Below, in pieces: positions 34,465 through 44,088 of a DNA stretch of 64,000 bases (the first letter of the stretch is position 1; each line of letters opens with the position of its first letter). The translations under genes and the position numbers were made by a program. This DNA is from an uncultured Opitutales bacterium (GTDB lineage: Bacteria; Verrucomicrobiota; Verrucomicrobiia; Opitutales; Intestinicryptomonadaceae): NCBI GenBank assembly GCA_944389315.1, contig CALXLX010000051.1, positions 19,385 to 83,384 on the forward strand, given 5' to 3'. The notes under the pieces are model-generated. The model ran no database searches and was not told the origin of the DNA. It worked only from the letters and a program-made list of their open reading frames with translations.

Positions 34465-35109
34465 ATGGACGTCGCAAAAGTTGGAGTTGGTTCCATAAGC
34501 GTCCCGAAGGAGACTGCATCTGCTTCGGTGGATTCCGATATTGCCATAGTAAACCGCGTCAAGGCCGGAGACATGACGGCGTTCGACGAGCTTACAAAAA
34601 AATACAGGGAGCGTATCTTCAGCGTCGTCTACAATATGGTCTCGAACCGCGAGGACGCCTTCGACATCACGCAGGACGTTTTCATAAAAGCCTTTACGGG
34701 CATAAACTCCTTCAAGGGCAACAGCGGTTTTTACACCTGGATTTACCGCATAGCGGTGAATATGTCCATAAGCTTCATTCGGAAGAACCGCTTCCGCAGA
34801 TTTTTCAGCTTTGAAAACGTCAACGAGGAATTGGCCCCGTCGGAGATAGTCGACAAGCTTATGATACATTCCTCGGGCCAAAAGAGCGCGGTTCTTAAAG
34901 AATTGCGTGAAAAATTGAACGAATCTTTGCAAAGTTTGTCTATAAAACATAGAACGGTTGTGGTTTTGCATGAGATAGAAGGCCTTTCCCATGATGAAAT
35001 CGCAAAGATAACAGGTACAACTTCTGCGACGGTCCGCACGCGTTTGCATTACGCAAAACAGCAGCTGCAGGCCCTTTTGAAGGACTATCTGGGCGGCCGT
35101 TCAAAATAA
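34465..35109 (+). CDS. ECF-type RNA polymerase sigma factor
   Basis: A 214-residue group 4 sigma factor (RpoE/SigW type): sigma-2 at about residues 35-105 (FDELTKKYRERIFSVVYNMV, then TWIYRIAVNMSISFIRKNR) and sigma-4 at about 150-205 (SLSIKHRTVVVLHEIEGLSH, HTH DEIAKITGTTSATVRTRLHYA). It lacks region 3 as usual. A gene for a single-span membrane protein follows after 16 bases and is the likely regulator. The leader 34280-34464 is unremarkable. Confidence 0.93.
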   Translation: MDVAKVGVGSISVPKETASASVDSDIAIVNRVKAGDMTAFDELTKKYRERIFSVVYNMVSNREDAFDITQDVFIKAFTGINSFKGNSGFYTWIYRIAVNMSISFIRKNRFRRFFSFENVNEELAPSEIVDKLMIHSSGQKSAVLKELREKLNESLQSLSIKHRTVVVLHEIEGLSHDEIAKITGTTSATVRTRLHYAKQQLQALLKDYLGGRSK

Positions 35110-35125
35110 ATCCCCACAAAAAATT

Positions 35126-35587
35126 ATGCAAAAACCCGAAGATTTAAAACTTGAGGAGCTTCTTAAGCTCAAGAAAGCGGAGCTTCCCTCTAAGGTTGAA
35201 TGGAACGAGTTTGACGAAGGACTTCGCAGAAAAATGGCGCTCTGCGTCGTAGGCAGGGAGTCTTTGTGGAATAGAATTTTATCTAAAGCGCCTGCGGGCT
35301 CGCTAAGATACGCCTCTGCGGGAGCAGCGCTTCTGGTTGTCGCGGCGGCGTTGTTTGTGCCTGCGTACATCTCTTCGGTGGATTCGGCTGCTGGCGGTTA
35401 TATGCGCGCCATGGCTTCCGAGGGCGAGAGCCTGCCCAATCTTGCGGCCTCTTTTACGGGGAACGAGCTGTTGGGCTTGTCGGATTCGGAAAATCCGGTG
35501 GCGGCGAGCATGAGTGCGGGAGTTGCAGGGCCCGTCAGTTACGTGTCAGGGAATACGGCTTCTCTGGCCGGCCTGAACACTTACTGA
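35126..35587 (+). CDS. Single-span membrane protein, possible anti-sigma factor
   Basis: A 153-residue protein: cytoplasmic part of about 60 charged residues (EELLKLKKAELPSKVEWNEF...), one membrane helix at about 65-85 (ASAGAALLVVAAALFVPAYI) and a Ser/Gly/Ala-rich periplasmic part. The position directly after an ECF sigma gene suggests an anti-sigma factor, but the usual HXXXCXXC zinc motif is absent and only one Cys is seen. Followed by a strong terminator, so the two genes form a unit. Confidence 0.65.
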   Translation: MQKPEDLKLEELLKLKKAELPSKVEWNEFDEGLRRKMALCVVGRESLWNRILSKAPAGSLRYASAGAALLVVAAALFVPAYISSVDSAAGGYMRAMASEGESLPNLAASFTGNELLGLSDSENPVAASMSAGVAGPVSYVSGNTASLAGLNTY

Positions 35588-35616
35588 GCATGCTTTTCCC
35601 CTCCGTTAGGACATGA

Positions 35617-35646
35617 AAAAGCCCCTTGTAAAAAGGGGCTTTTTTG
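35617..35646 (+). terminator. Rho-independent terminator after the ECF pair
   Basis: AAAGCCCCTT / AAGGGGCTTT stem (about 35618-35642) with a short loop and T-run. Confidence 0.9.
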
Positions 35647-35829
35647 TATTTGCCAACCTGCGCGGCTTAAAATGCGTAAAAGGCTTGGAGCTATTAGGCC
35701 GAAAAACGCCTGAGGTCTTGCGTCTTTACGCCCGCGCAACGCGGCTATGCCGCCCATTTGAGCGTTCCTAAGCCGGCTTTAGGCGCAGCGGAGTCTGTTT
35801 GCTCCTTGCCGGAGGCGGCTGCAATTTTG

Positions 35830-37131
35830 CTAATCGAGCCTGATTTCCAGGCTTCGGCCGTGCGCGTCAAGACTTTCCATCTTGGCAAATTCCGCGACGG
35901 TTTTTAGGGCCCTCTTGCACGAACCGTTCGCCTTGGAGTACTTCACGTAGGAGCTTCTTCTCATGAAGTCCGACACCTGCAAGCCGCTCGAGAACCTTCC
36001 CGTGCGGCCTGTTGGCAGGGTGTGGCTCGGTCCGGCGCAGAAATCGCCAAGAACAGTAGGCGTTTCTTCCCCCACAAGCACGGCTCCTGCGGTGTGTATC
36101 AGCTTGGAGAGCTTTTCTGCCTCGGGCGCTTGGAGATGCAGCTCCATGTGCTCCGGGGCTATGAAATTTGCCGTTTCCGCCGCCGCCTCAAGATTGGGGA
36201 CGTGTATTATGCATGTGCCCACATCTATTATCTTTAAGAGCTTTTCGGCTCTCGAAAGGCTCTTGGCCTGCTTGGGCAGCTCCTTCTTGACCTTTTCGGC
36301 AAGCGGCTTTGAGACTGTTATAAAATATATCTTCTCCTTGCCGCTGCCGTGTTCGGCCTGGGAGAGCAAGTCTGCGGCGACGAATTCCGGCTTTGCGCCG
36401 CCGTCGGCTATTATGAGAACTTCGCTCGGCCCCGGCAGGAGGTCTATGCCGACCTCTCCGAAAAGTATGCGCTTGGCCCCTATTACAAAGGCGTTTCCCG
36501 GCCCGAAAATCTTGTCGACAGGCTTTATGGACTTGGTGCCTATGGCCATTGCCGCTATCGCCTGGGCGCCTCCGACTTTGTATATCTCCCTTATCCCGAG
36601 CAGATCGAGCGCGCGCAGCAGGTACGCGTTTATCGAGCCGTCGGGCGCGGGCGGCGTGCATACGCATATCTCCCTGCAGCCGGCAATCTTCGCAAGGGTG
36701 CAGGTCATTATGACTGTGGATACCAACGGCGCCTGCCCACCGGGAATATACAGCCCAACCCTGTCTATCGGATAGAAATTTTCTCCCACGGTGGCTCCGT
36801 GGGGGTTTTTGGCGCGCCAGTTCTTCGGCTTAGTCTTGGAGTTGAAAAAGGATACATTCTTGATGGAATCCCTCAGGGCGTCGGCGTCCCTCTTTGAAAC
36901 GAGCTTTCTGGCGCGCAGAATCTCATCCCCGGAAACCCTGATGTTCTTCGCGCTTATGTACGCCCTGTCGAATTTCTTGGTGGCTTCGAAAAGGGCTTTG
37001 TCTCCCCTTTTCCTCACGTCCTCTATGACGGCCTTTGCCACGCTCTCGGCCTCGGGCGAGTTGGCCGCATTCGCGCACGATTTCTGTAAATCGGTCCAGA
37101 AATTCTTAGATGAATACTCCAAAATTTTCAT
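35830..37131 (-). CDS. hisD: Histidinol dehydrogenase
   Basis: About 433 residues from ATG 37131 (MKILEYSS...). Last step of histidine synthesis, zinc- and NAD-dependent. Motifs: VERVGLYIPGG-type (DRVGLYIPGGQAPLVSTVIM), PSEVLIIAD, SQAEHGSGKEKIYF with a catalytic Glu-His, EHMELH, and ADFCAGPSHTLPTG-type (LGDFCAGPSHTLPTGRTGR). An upstream ATG at 37152 would add seven residues. It is a lone his gene; a probable histidinol-phosphatase is at 10086. Confidence 0.95.
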   Translation of the reverse strand: MKILEYSSKNFWTDLQKSCANAANSPEAESVAKAVIEDVRKRGDKALFEATKKFDRAYISAKNIRVSGDEILRARKLVSKRDADALRDSIKNVSFFNSKTKPKNWRAKNPHGATVGENFYPIDRVGLYIPGGQAPLVSTVIMTCTLAKIAGCREICVCTPPAPDGSINAYLLRALDLLGIREIYKVGGAQAIAAMAIGTKSIKPVDKIFGPGNAFVIGAKRILFGEVGIDLLPGPSEVLIIADGGAKPEFVAADLLSQAEHGSGKEKIYFITVSKPLAEKVKKELPKQAKSLSRAEKLLKIIDVGTCIIHVPNLEAAAETANFIAPEHMELHLQAPEAEKLSKLIHTAGAVLVGEETPTVLGDFCAGPSHTLPTGRTGRFSSGLQVSDFMRRSSYVKYSKANGSCKRALKTVAEFAKMESLDAHGRSLEIRLD

Positions 37132-37358
37132 ATCTGTAAGCCAACTGTGCATCCGGCGCGGGATTTTTCAAACATAATTTTATCGCATGGGCGCTTATTC
37201 TTTCCTTCGGCCCTAAAGAGATGCCTCCCGTACCGATGTCCTTCGGGTGGATTTATTTGGTTGAAAAATATGCGCCTTTGTGCTCGAATTGTCGTTTAAT
37301 ATGGCATGGCCCTCTTTCAAGGCGGGCCTGTTTTGACTGTGCGCAACGCAAGTTCACT

Positions 37359-39251
37359 ATGAAAAATACCTTAAATTTGTTTATCGGAGCTCCCAGGAGA
37401 CTGCTCCCGGGATTTTTCTCGCTTAGAACCCTCTTTATTTTTATCCTTTATACCGCAATAATATTCGGCTGTTTCGTACTGGCAATGCTGTTTAGGTTCG
37501 ATTTTAAACTCGGGGTAATAGAGGATTACCACCCCCGGGAGGCCTTCTTGCTGCTGCTGTGCGTCAAAATGTTCTTCCTGGTGGCCTGCGGGCAGTTCAG
37601 GGATATGCTCACCTTTTTCCACATGCCCGATTTGCTCAGGATATTTTGGGCGATGTTCCTTTCCAGCTGCGTGCTGTTGCTGTGCAATTCTGCGTCGTGG
37701 TTCGTGTGGGTTCCCAAAGGGGTAATTGCGGTGGACTTCATCCTTTCCGTACTTTCCTTCGGAGCGCTGAGAATGTCATTGCGCATATTGAGGGAGCGTT
37801 CGTATAGGGCGGACGGCATAGGCATGGCGAAACGGGTGGCCATAATAGGGGCAGGCGACATAGGAACTACGATAGCCTCCAACCTCATCGCCCATAGGAA
37901 CCTCGGCCTCCACCCCGTGATATTCATCGACGAAGACCCCTCCAAGCAGGGCAGGCAGATAAGCTCCCTAAACGTGATCCCCATGCCGGAAAGCTTCGTA
38001 CCCCTGAAGAGCGTCTACAAGGTGGACAAGGTGATAATAGCCATAAAGCACATATCTCCGGCCAAGATAAACAGCATAGTCAAGGAGTGCAGAATAGCAG
38101 ATATAGACGTCTCCATAATTCCCTCGACGGCGGATTTGGCCGAGGGTATTGTTAAAGTCTCACAGATCAGGAATGTGGAGATAGAGGACATCCTCGACAG
38201 GGATCCGGTGGAGCTGGATTCTGCGGAGATAGATTCCATGATAAAAGGCAAGGTTGTCCTTGTCACCGGGGCGGGCGGCAGCATAGGCGGGGAGCTCTGC
38301 CGCCAGATTGCGGCCAGAAACCCCTCTTTGCTGATATTGTTAGACCAGTGCGAGGTCCAGCTTTTTAAGATAGAGCAGGATTTGCGCGACTCCGGATACG
38401 GAGTGACAATGCTGAGCATTGTTGCCGATGTAGAGGACGCCCCGCGCATGAACTGCCTGTTCTCAAGGTACAATATAGATATCGTCTTCCACGCGGCGGC
38501 CCATAAGCATGTTCCCATGATGGAAAGCCAGCCCAGCGAGGCTCTGCGGAACAACAGCCACGGAACTTGGGTCCTTGCAAATATAGCCTCGGAGCACGCA
38601 GTGGAAAAATTTATTCTCATATCCACGGACAAGGCCATAAACCCGACGAACGTGATGGGGGCCTCGAAGCGCCTCGCGGAGATGTTCGTCCATTCCATGG
38701 TCGGCAAGCCGGGCAATAAGACGAAGTTCGGGGCGGTCCGTTTCGGGAACGTGCTGGGGTCTTCGGGCAGCGTCATACCGACTTTCAAAAAGCAGATAGC
38801 CAGGGGAGGGCCGCTGACGGTCACACATCCGGATGTAACCCGCTATTTTATGACCATCCCCGAGGCGGTGGGGCTTGTGTTGCAGTGCGCAACGCAACTA
38901 TCAGGGTGCGAAATTTTCGTCTTGGATATGGGCAAGCCCGTCAAGATTATAGACGTTGCCCGGAAACTTATAAATCTGAGCGGATTCAGGCCGGACATAG
39001 ACATAGAGATAAAAATAATAGGGCTGCGCCCGGGCGAGAAGCTTTACGAGGAGATACAGCACAAGGACGAGTCCGTGGTGCAGACGGCCCATCCGAGGAT
39101 ATTCGGCTTCATATCGGAGACCCCGTCTTACGAGGATATGAGCCGGATAGACCAGGAGATAATCGGCTTTTCCAACAAGAAGTCCGTCAACGAGATGAAG
39201 GAGTTTATACATTCCAAGGTGCCGGAGTACAAACCGCAGTTCTACCAGTAA
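37359..39251 (+). CDS. Membrane-bound nucleotide-sugar epimerase/dehydratase (WbpM/CapD family)
   Basis: About 630 residues from ATG 37359. Four membrane helices at the N-terminus (about residues 20-120), a first Rossmann-type domain (IIGAGDIGTTIASNLI) and the extended SDR domain with NAD motif VTGAGGSIGGELCRQI, ISTDKAINPTNVMGASKR near the active site, RFGNVLGSSGSV and GLRPGEKLYEE. Members convert UDP-GlcNAc to 6-dehydro or epimerised sugars for O-antigen, capsule or glycoprotein glycans. An aminotransferase of the DegT type follows, as usual for amino-sugar pathways. Confidence 0.93.
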   Translation: MKNTLNLFIGAPRRLLPGFFSLRTLFIFILYTAIIFGCFVLAMLFRFDFKLGVIEDYHPREAFLLLLCVKMFFLVACGQFRDMLTFFHMPDLLRIFWAMFLSSCVLLLCNSASWFVWVPKGVIAVDFILSVLSFGALRMSLRILRERSYRADGIGMAKRVAIIGAGDIGTTIASNLIAHRNLGLHPVIFIDEDPSKQGRQISSLNVIPMPESFVPLKSVYKVDKVIIAIKHISPAKINSIVKECRIADIDVSIIPSTADLAEGIVKVSQIRNVEIEDILDRDPVELDSAEIDSMIKGKVVLVTGAGGSIGGELCRQIAARNPSLLILLDQCEVQLFKIEQDLRDSGYGVTMLSIVADVEDAPRMNCLFSRYNIDIVFHAAAHKHVPMMESQPSEALRNNSHGTWVLANIASEHAVEKFILISTDKAINPTNVMGASKRLAEMFVHSMVGKPGNKTKFGAVRFGNVLGSSGSVIPTFKKQIARGGPLTVTHPDVTRYFMTIPEAVGLVLQCATQLSGCEIFVLDMGKPVKIIDVARKLINLSGFRPDIDIEIKIIGLRPGEKLYEEIQHKDESVVQTAHPRIFGFISETPSYEDMSRIDQEIIGFSNKKSVNEMKEFIHSKVPEYKPQFYQ

Positions 39252-39329
39252 GGTCGGCCTTTCTGCCGGGGATAGGGCGTTTCCTTTTCGCGAATATTAA
39301 ATTGTAGTTGTTTTTATTTGTATAGATTT

Positions 39330-40508
39330 ATGAATAAGGAGAATTTTAAGAGATGGCCGCATTTTGACGCGGCAGAAATATCTGCGGTGGCGGATGTGCT
39401 CCGCAGCGGTAAAATCAACCGCTGGACGGGAGGGGAAAACATCAAATTCGAGGAGGCCATCTGCAACTTTACAGGCGCCAAGAGGGCTATCGCAGTATCA
39501 AACGGAACTTTGGCTTTGGAGCTTGCCCTTAGGGGGGTATCTCTCGAGAGGGGCTCTGAGGTTGTAACATCGTGCAGAACATTTGTAGCCAGCGCAAGTT
39601 CGGTAGTCGCGCAGGGTGGGGTTCCAGTTGTGGCCGATGTCGACTTGGACTCCCAGTGCATAACCGCGCAGACCGTTGAAAAGTGCCTGACGAAGAAAAC
39701 CAGGGGAATCATAGTAGTGCACCATGCCGGGTGGCCGGCCGATATGGACGGCATAATGGCTCTGGCTAAGGACAGGGGGCTGTTCGTCATAGAAGACTGC
39801 GCCCAGGCTCACGGAGCCGCGTATAAAGGCAAATCCGTGGGGTCCATAGGCGATGTCGGTGCGTGGTCGTTCTGCCAGGATAAAATCATCACCACCGGAG
39901 GGGAGGGCGGGGCGGTTACGACAAGCTCCGACGAGGCGTACTTTAAAATGTGGTCGTACAAGGATCACGGCAGGGACTACGACGCCGTCTATAACCGCAA
40001 GCATCCCGAGGGGTTCAGATGGCTGATAGAGTCATTCGGGAGCAATTTCAGAATGACGGAAATGCAGGCTGTTTTGGGAATTTCCGGCGTAAGGAAACTT
40101 GCAGAGTGGGTAAAGAGGCGCAGGGAAAACGCCGCTGCCTACATAGAGGCCTTGAAGGACATTCCGTGCGTGCGCGTTCCACTGCCGAAAGAGGGGGAGT
40201 TTTGCTCATATTACAAATTCTATTTCTTCCTCAGGCCCGAGGCTATGAAAAGCGGAATATCCAGGGAGGAGGTCATCGCGAAGATAAATTCTTTGGGTAT
40301 TCCGGCATTTTCAGGGACATGTTGGAATATCTCGGCGGAGAAATGCTTTGTCGACCGCGGATGGGGCAAGTCTGCGGAGGATCTGCCCAATGCGGCGGTC
40401 CTTCGCGATACGTCGGTAATGCTCCTTACGCATCCTACCATAGAGCCGGAGGATTCCCGCTGGGCCGCTGAGGAAATCGCAAAAATACTGCGCGGAGTGT
40501 GCAGGTAG
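39330..40508 (+). CDS. DegT/DnrJ/EryC1/StrS-family sugar aminotransferase
   Basis: About 392 residues from ATG 39330 (MNKENFKRWP), with AAGGAG upstream. Contains SNGTLALELALRG, VVHHAGWPADMDGIMAL, the IEDCAQAHGA motif and the Schiff-base Lys in SFCQDKIITTGGEGGA, all typical. These enzymes transfer an amino group to a nucleotide-linked keto sugar, the expected partner of the preceding dehydratase. Product sugar cannot be told. A clear terminator follows. Confidence 0.92.
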   Translation: MNKENFKRWPHFDAAEISAVADVLRSGKINRWTGGENIKFEEAICNFTGAKRAIAVSNGTLALELALRGVSLERGSEVVTSCRTFVASASSVVAQGGVPVVADVDLDSQCITAQTVEKCLTKKTRGIIVVHHAGWPADMDGIMALAKDRGLFVIEDCAQAHGAAYKGKSVGSIGDVGAWSFCQDKIITTGGEGGAVTTSSDEAYFKMWSYKDHGRDYDAVYNRKHPEGFRWLIESFGSNFRMTEMQAVLGISGVRKLAEWVKRRRENAAAYIEALKDIPCVRVPLPKEGEFCSYYKFYFFLRPEAMKSGISREEVIAKINSLGIPAFSGTCWNISAEKCFVDRGWGKSAEDLPNAAVLRDTSVMLLTHPTIEPEDSRWAAEEIAKILRGVCR

Positions 40509-40582
40509 GCTCTAAGACCGGGAGGGAATTTTTCCCCTGACTATCCGCGGCTTTCCTGTCTTTCGGCCGCGGGGAAAAAAGT

Positions 40583-40612
40583 ATCCGCACATGGGCGTGC
40601 GGATATTTTTTT
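40583..40612 (+). terminator. Rho-independent terminator after the sugar genes
   Basis: ATCCGCAC (40583-40590) / GTGCGGAT (40597-40604), then T-run 40606-40612. Confidence 0.88.
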
Positions 40613-40787
40613 ATCGGCGGCAGGGGCGTGAACATGCGTGGCAATCTGCGCGCGCCATCAATGTAAATAGCAGCTTGCCTTTACGGATTATTCCCAAAGG
40701 GCGATGGCTCATGTGCCGCAGCTTTGCAGAGCGCCAGATTCGGGCGGAATTATATATTGGTTGATTTTGAAGGACGAAAAGTTTAGT

Positions 40788-43106
40788 ATGCCTTCAGAAT
40801 TTTTCATGGAGAGCGGAGAATACGCTGTATTGAAGGATCTGGCCATAATCGTATCGTCGGCGACTGTGGCCACATGGATATTTTCGTACCTTAAGCTGCC
40901 TGTTTTGGTGGGGTATATAGTGGTAGGCATTTTGCTCTCTCCGATTCTCGGGCTGTTGAACGAGTCGGAGATACTCAGCCAGGCGGGAGAGTTCGGCGTG
41001 ATGCTGATGATGTTCTATGTGGGCATGGAATTCGGGTTCGACCGGCTCAAAAAAGTGTTTCTGCCAAGCCTCTTCGGCGTCTGCGCGCTTGCCTTGGTGA
41101 TGGGGGCCCTCGGGGTTGCTGCGGCGCGCCTGATGGGGATGGGACTGTCCGACGGGATATTCCTGGGCGGGATACTGTCTATGAGTTCCACTATAATAGT
41201 GGTGGAAAACCTCGGAATGCGCGGCCAACTGCAGAAGCCCTTTGCGCAGATAGCCGTGGGCGTGCTGATATTCGAGGATATATATGCGGTCTTGCTGATG
41301 GTGGTTCTGTCGGGATTGGCGGTCCAGTCGGAGAGCGGCATGGGCAGGATATTTGAGACCATCGTGCTGGCCAGCACTTTTGTCGTGGCGGTGTTCGTTG
41401 GCGGAAAGCTGGCGATAAACATGCTCGCGGCAAGATTGTCCATCTCGAAGGAGCCACAAATGCTCATAATGTTCGCTATATGCATTGTGCTGGCGCTCGG
41501 ATTCCTCGCAAAGCAGTTCGGCTTGTCTTTCGCATTGGGTGCGTTTCTTGCAGGGTCGGTAATATCTGGCTCCCCGGTGGCGGGAAAGGTGGAAAGGCTC
41601 ATGTCGCCCTTCAGAAACTTGTTCGTGGCGATATTTTTCGTCTCCGTTGGCACTATGATAAAGCCGGGACTCATACTCGATTTGTGGCTGCCTATAATTT
41701 TGCTCTCGCTTTTTGCGGTCGTATTCCAGATAGCGGCATGTTTCACAGGGGCGGTAATAGGCGGGGCGCGGGCTAAAGATTCCTTCCTGGCCGCCGTAAA
41801 TATGGCCCAGATCGGAGAATTCGGATTTGTAATAGCCGGGCTGGGAATAGGGTCGGGCCTGATAGGGGATTCTGTGATGGCAATTACGATGGGGGTATCG
41901 TTCCTAACGGTGTCGGCAAATCCGTTCCTGGCGGAGCGCGCTCCCGCGGTGGCGAACTTCCTGTCCAAACGCGTCCCGTCGGCGGTGAGGAAAACCTTGA
42001 AAGGCTACGAGAGGGAACTGACTAAAATAAAGGAGGCCTCGGTCAGACACGAGAGCCTGCATCTGGCCTTCAGGGGAATATCCATGGCGGCAATCTACGC
42101 CTTCCTGTTCAACGCCCTCGTAGTTACGGGCGCCTTTATCTCAAACGCAGTCGTGGATTCTATGCAAAGGCAAGCCCATATGTGGCTTTTATATACGGTC
42201 TGGAGCATTGTGGGAGCCCTTGCGCTGCCGCTTGCAGTGGGCTGCTTTAGAAAGGTGGAAGGCTGCGTGCGCTCTATTGCAAAAGCCTCGTTTCAGCCTC
42301 GGACATTCGGGAATGTCGTCTGCAAGATATTGTCCATCTCCGGAGGCGGCGCGGCTGCGGCTTTTTGCGCCCTGGTGTATTTCGGAGTCGCCCACGGCTA
42401 TGTGGGAAGCGATGCCATGCTGGGGCTGAATATAGTCTGCGGGCTGTTGCTGGGCATCGTATTTTACACCCCCTTGAGGACTTTTAACATATCCTTGGAG
42501 TCCAAATTTAAGCTGATATTTCTGCGCCATCTCGAGAATGCCGACGCCTACCGCCACGACAGAATGATAGAAAAAATAAAGGACAGGTACTCCTGGGCCA
42601 TGGATATATCCGAGGTCGAGCTTGGGGATCTGAGCCCCGCGGCGGGAAGGACGGTCGCCCAAACGGAATTGAGGCGGCTTACAGGCGCGGAGATAGTGGC
42701 GGTCAAGCGCGGGTTTTTCGTGATATATAACATATTTCCGGACACGGCCCTTTATCCGGGGGACGTGGTTGTCCTTTGCGGAGAGCCGTCGGAGCTGAAA
42801 GCTGCGGCGGAGACCCTGGCGGAAAAAGGGCGTTTCTCCTCGGCCGACGCCGTCGCGGAAAATCGGCTTTCGGACTTTTCCGTTTCGACTTTAAAGGTGC
42901 CGGAAGCCTCCGGTCTAACCGGGATAAACCTGCGCTCGGCGAATCTTACGAAACTTTATGCCGTGAAGATACTGGGAGTGGGGAAATCCGGCGAGGCGCT
43001 GCGCAGGCCCTCCCCGGACGATGTCTTTGAATGCGGAGATATGATCGTCGTCATGGGGGATTCAGAGAAAATCTCCGCGTTTAAGCGCGCCTTCGGGCTG
43101 GCGTAA
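40788..43106 (+). CDS. CPA2-family monovalent cation:proton antiporter with RCK_C/TrkA-C domains
   Basis: About 772 residues from ATG 40788 (MPSEFFMESGEY); an open extension to 40704 has no family features. Twelve or so membrane helices (about residues 20-400; GYIVVGILLSPILGLL, FGLSFALGAFLAGSVISGSP, and SSTIIVVENLGM) of the KefB/NapA type, further helices at 440-560, then two C-terminal TrkA-C-type domains (GAEIVAVKRGFFVIYN...ALYPGDVVVLCG, and LYAVKILG...FECGDMIVVMG) that bind ligands such as nucleotides. K+ or Na+ efflux is likely. No KefG/TrkA-N gene is adjacent. Confidence 0.9.
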   Translation: MPSEFFMESGEYAVLKDLAIIVSSATVATWIFSYLKLPVLVGYIVVGILLSPILGLLNESEILSQAGEFGVMLMMFYVGMEFGFDRLKKVFLPSLFGVCALALVMGALGVAAARLMGMGLSDGIFLGGILSMSSTIIVVENLGMRGQLQKPFAQIAVGVLIFEDIYAVLLMVVLSGLAVQSESGMGRIFETIVLASTFVVAVFVGGKLAINMLAARLSISKEPQMLIMFAICIVLALGFLAKQFGLSFALGAFLAGSVISGSPVAGKVERLMSPFRNLFVAIFFVSVGTMIKPGLILDLWLPIILLSLFAVVFQIAACFTGAVIGGARAKDSFLAAVNMAQIGEFGFVIAGLGIGSGLIGDSVMAITMGVSFLTVSANPFLAERAPAVANFLSKRVPSAVRKTLKGYERELTKIKEASVRHESLHLAFRGISMAAIYAFLFNALVVTGAFISNAVVDSMQRQAHMWLLYTVWSIVGALALPLAVGCFRKVEGCVRSIAKASFQPRTFGNVVCKILSISGGGAAAAFCALVYFGVAHGYVGSDAMLGLNIVCGLLLGIVFYTPLRTFNISLESKFKLIFLRHLENADAYRHDRMIEKIKDRYSWAMDISEVELGDLSPAAGRTVAQTELRRLTGAEIVAVKRGFFVIYNIFPDTALYPGDVVVLCGEPSELKAAAETLAEKGRFSSADAVAENRLSDFSVSTLKVPEASGLTGINLRSANLTKLYAVKILGVGKSGEALRRPSPDDVFECGDMIVVMGDSEKISAFKRAFGLA

Positions 43107-43288
43107 AGTTTTTCCATCCCCTGGCGGGCGCGTCTTTTTGGCGCGAGCATCCGCACCACTTGCCTGTTTTTTTTAGTTTTTCCGTTTCGCGCTCTTTTTT
43201 TATGGGGAAAAGCGATTTTCCTAAAAAATACCAAAGTTTGGCGAAAATGCTTGAATACGTTCTAAAATTGGTTTTAATCTTTGAATTT

Positions 43289-43969
43289 ATGAAAAAGAAA
43301 ACCGCTTTTTTGCTTTCCACGGCATTACTATTTGTGTGTGGATCCTTGTTGTCCGCTCCTAACGAAGATCCTGTTATAATAGACAACGGCAGAAACGGAG
43401 TGAAATTTGAGAGCATACAGAAATCCCAGATAAGTAACAGCGGGGGGCCTGTGACAAGGATAACAATACCCCTGAAGGCTTTGACCACCCCGGATAAGGA
43501 CAAGTGGGTGCGCAATGTGTCCGTGGAGCTCACCGTGGTGTACAGGGACGAAAAGGCAAAGAAGAAGGATCCCAGCTTTCTCGTGTTTAAGTCGTCCGCG
43601 AAGCTTTTTGCGATAAAGGTCAACCAGTCGACTCCGGTTCAGTTCTTCATCCCGTGGGAGGCGTATGAGATTTACGGTTTAAAGAACGCTCCCTGCGCAT
43701 GGAGGATAAACCTGAAGGTCAACGGAGAGCCTGTCGAATGGACGAAGGCCAACATAGACTCCTTCTTCTTTATGGAGCCCTCCCTCATGAAGAAAACTAC
43801 GGACTTGAAAGCCGCCTACGACGCATTTGACGAGTTGGTTAAGAAATCTGCCGGCTACAACGAGAACGTGTTGGTGCCGCTGCCTTTGGCTCCTTTCGCG
43901 ATAAGGTACTACCAGTGCTATCGCAATCCCAACGAAGTTTCGCCGACCTATATAGTCAATTCACAGTAG
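43289..43969 (+). CDS. Amuc_1102-like secreted protein of the pilus/secretin locus
   Basis: A 226-residue protein with signal peptide (MKKKTAFLLSTALLFVCGSLLSA). The body is beta-rich, with no catalytic motif: NGVKFESIQKSQISN, KWVRNVSVELTVVYRDEK, SSAKLFAIKVNQSTPVQFFI. I recognise it by position and appearance as the Ig-like Amuc_1102 homologue that heads the Amuc_1102-1098 order; this is by memory, no alignment. The start was taken at 43289 because it begins the signal peptide. No ribosome binding site is obvious. Confidence 0.72.
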   Translation: MKKKTAFLLSTALLFVCGSLLSAPNEDPVIIDNGRNGVKFESIQKSQISNSGGPVTRITIPLKALTTPDKDKWVRNVSVELTVVYRDEKAKKKDPSFLVFKSSAKLFAIKVNQSTPVQFFIPWEAYEIYGLKNAPCAWRINLKVNGEPVEWTKANIDSFFFMEPSLMKKTTDLKAAYDAFDELVKKSAGYNENVLVPLPLAPFAIRYYQCYRNPNEVSPTYIVNSQ

Positions 43970-44088
43970 GGTTTTTTTTAGATATCTCTATTCTGGATTC
44001 AGGTAGGCGGTATTTTTTGCTTTCCCGGAAGTCGGTTGCCGAATATTCCGTGTAGATACAAAATTTTATCCCATATAAATTCGAAAAT

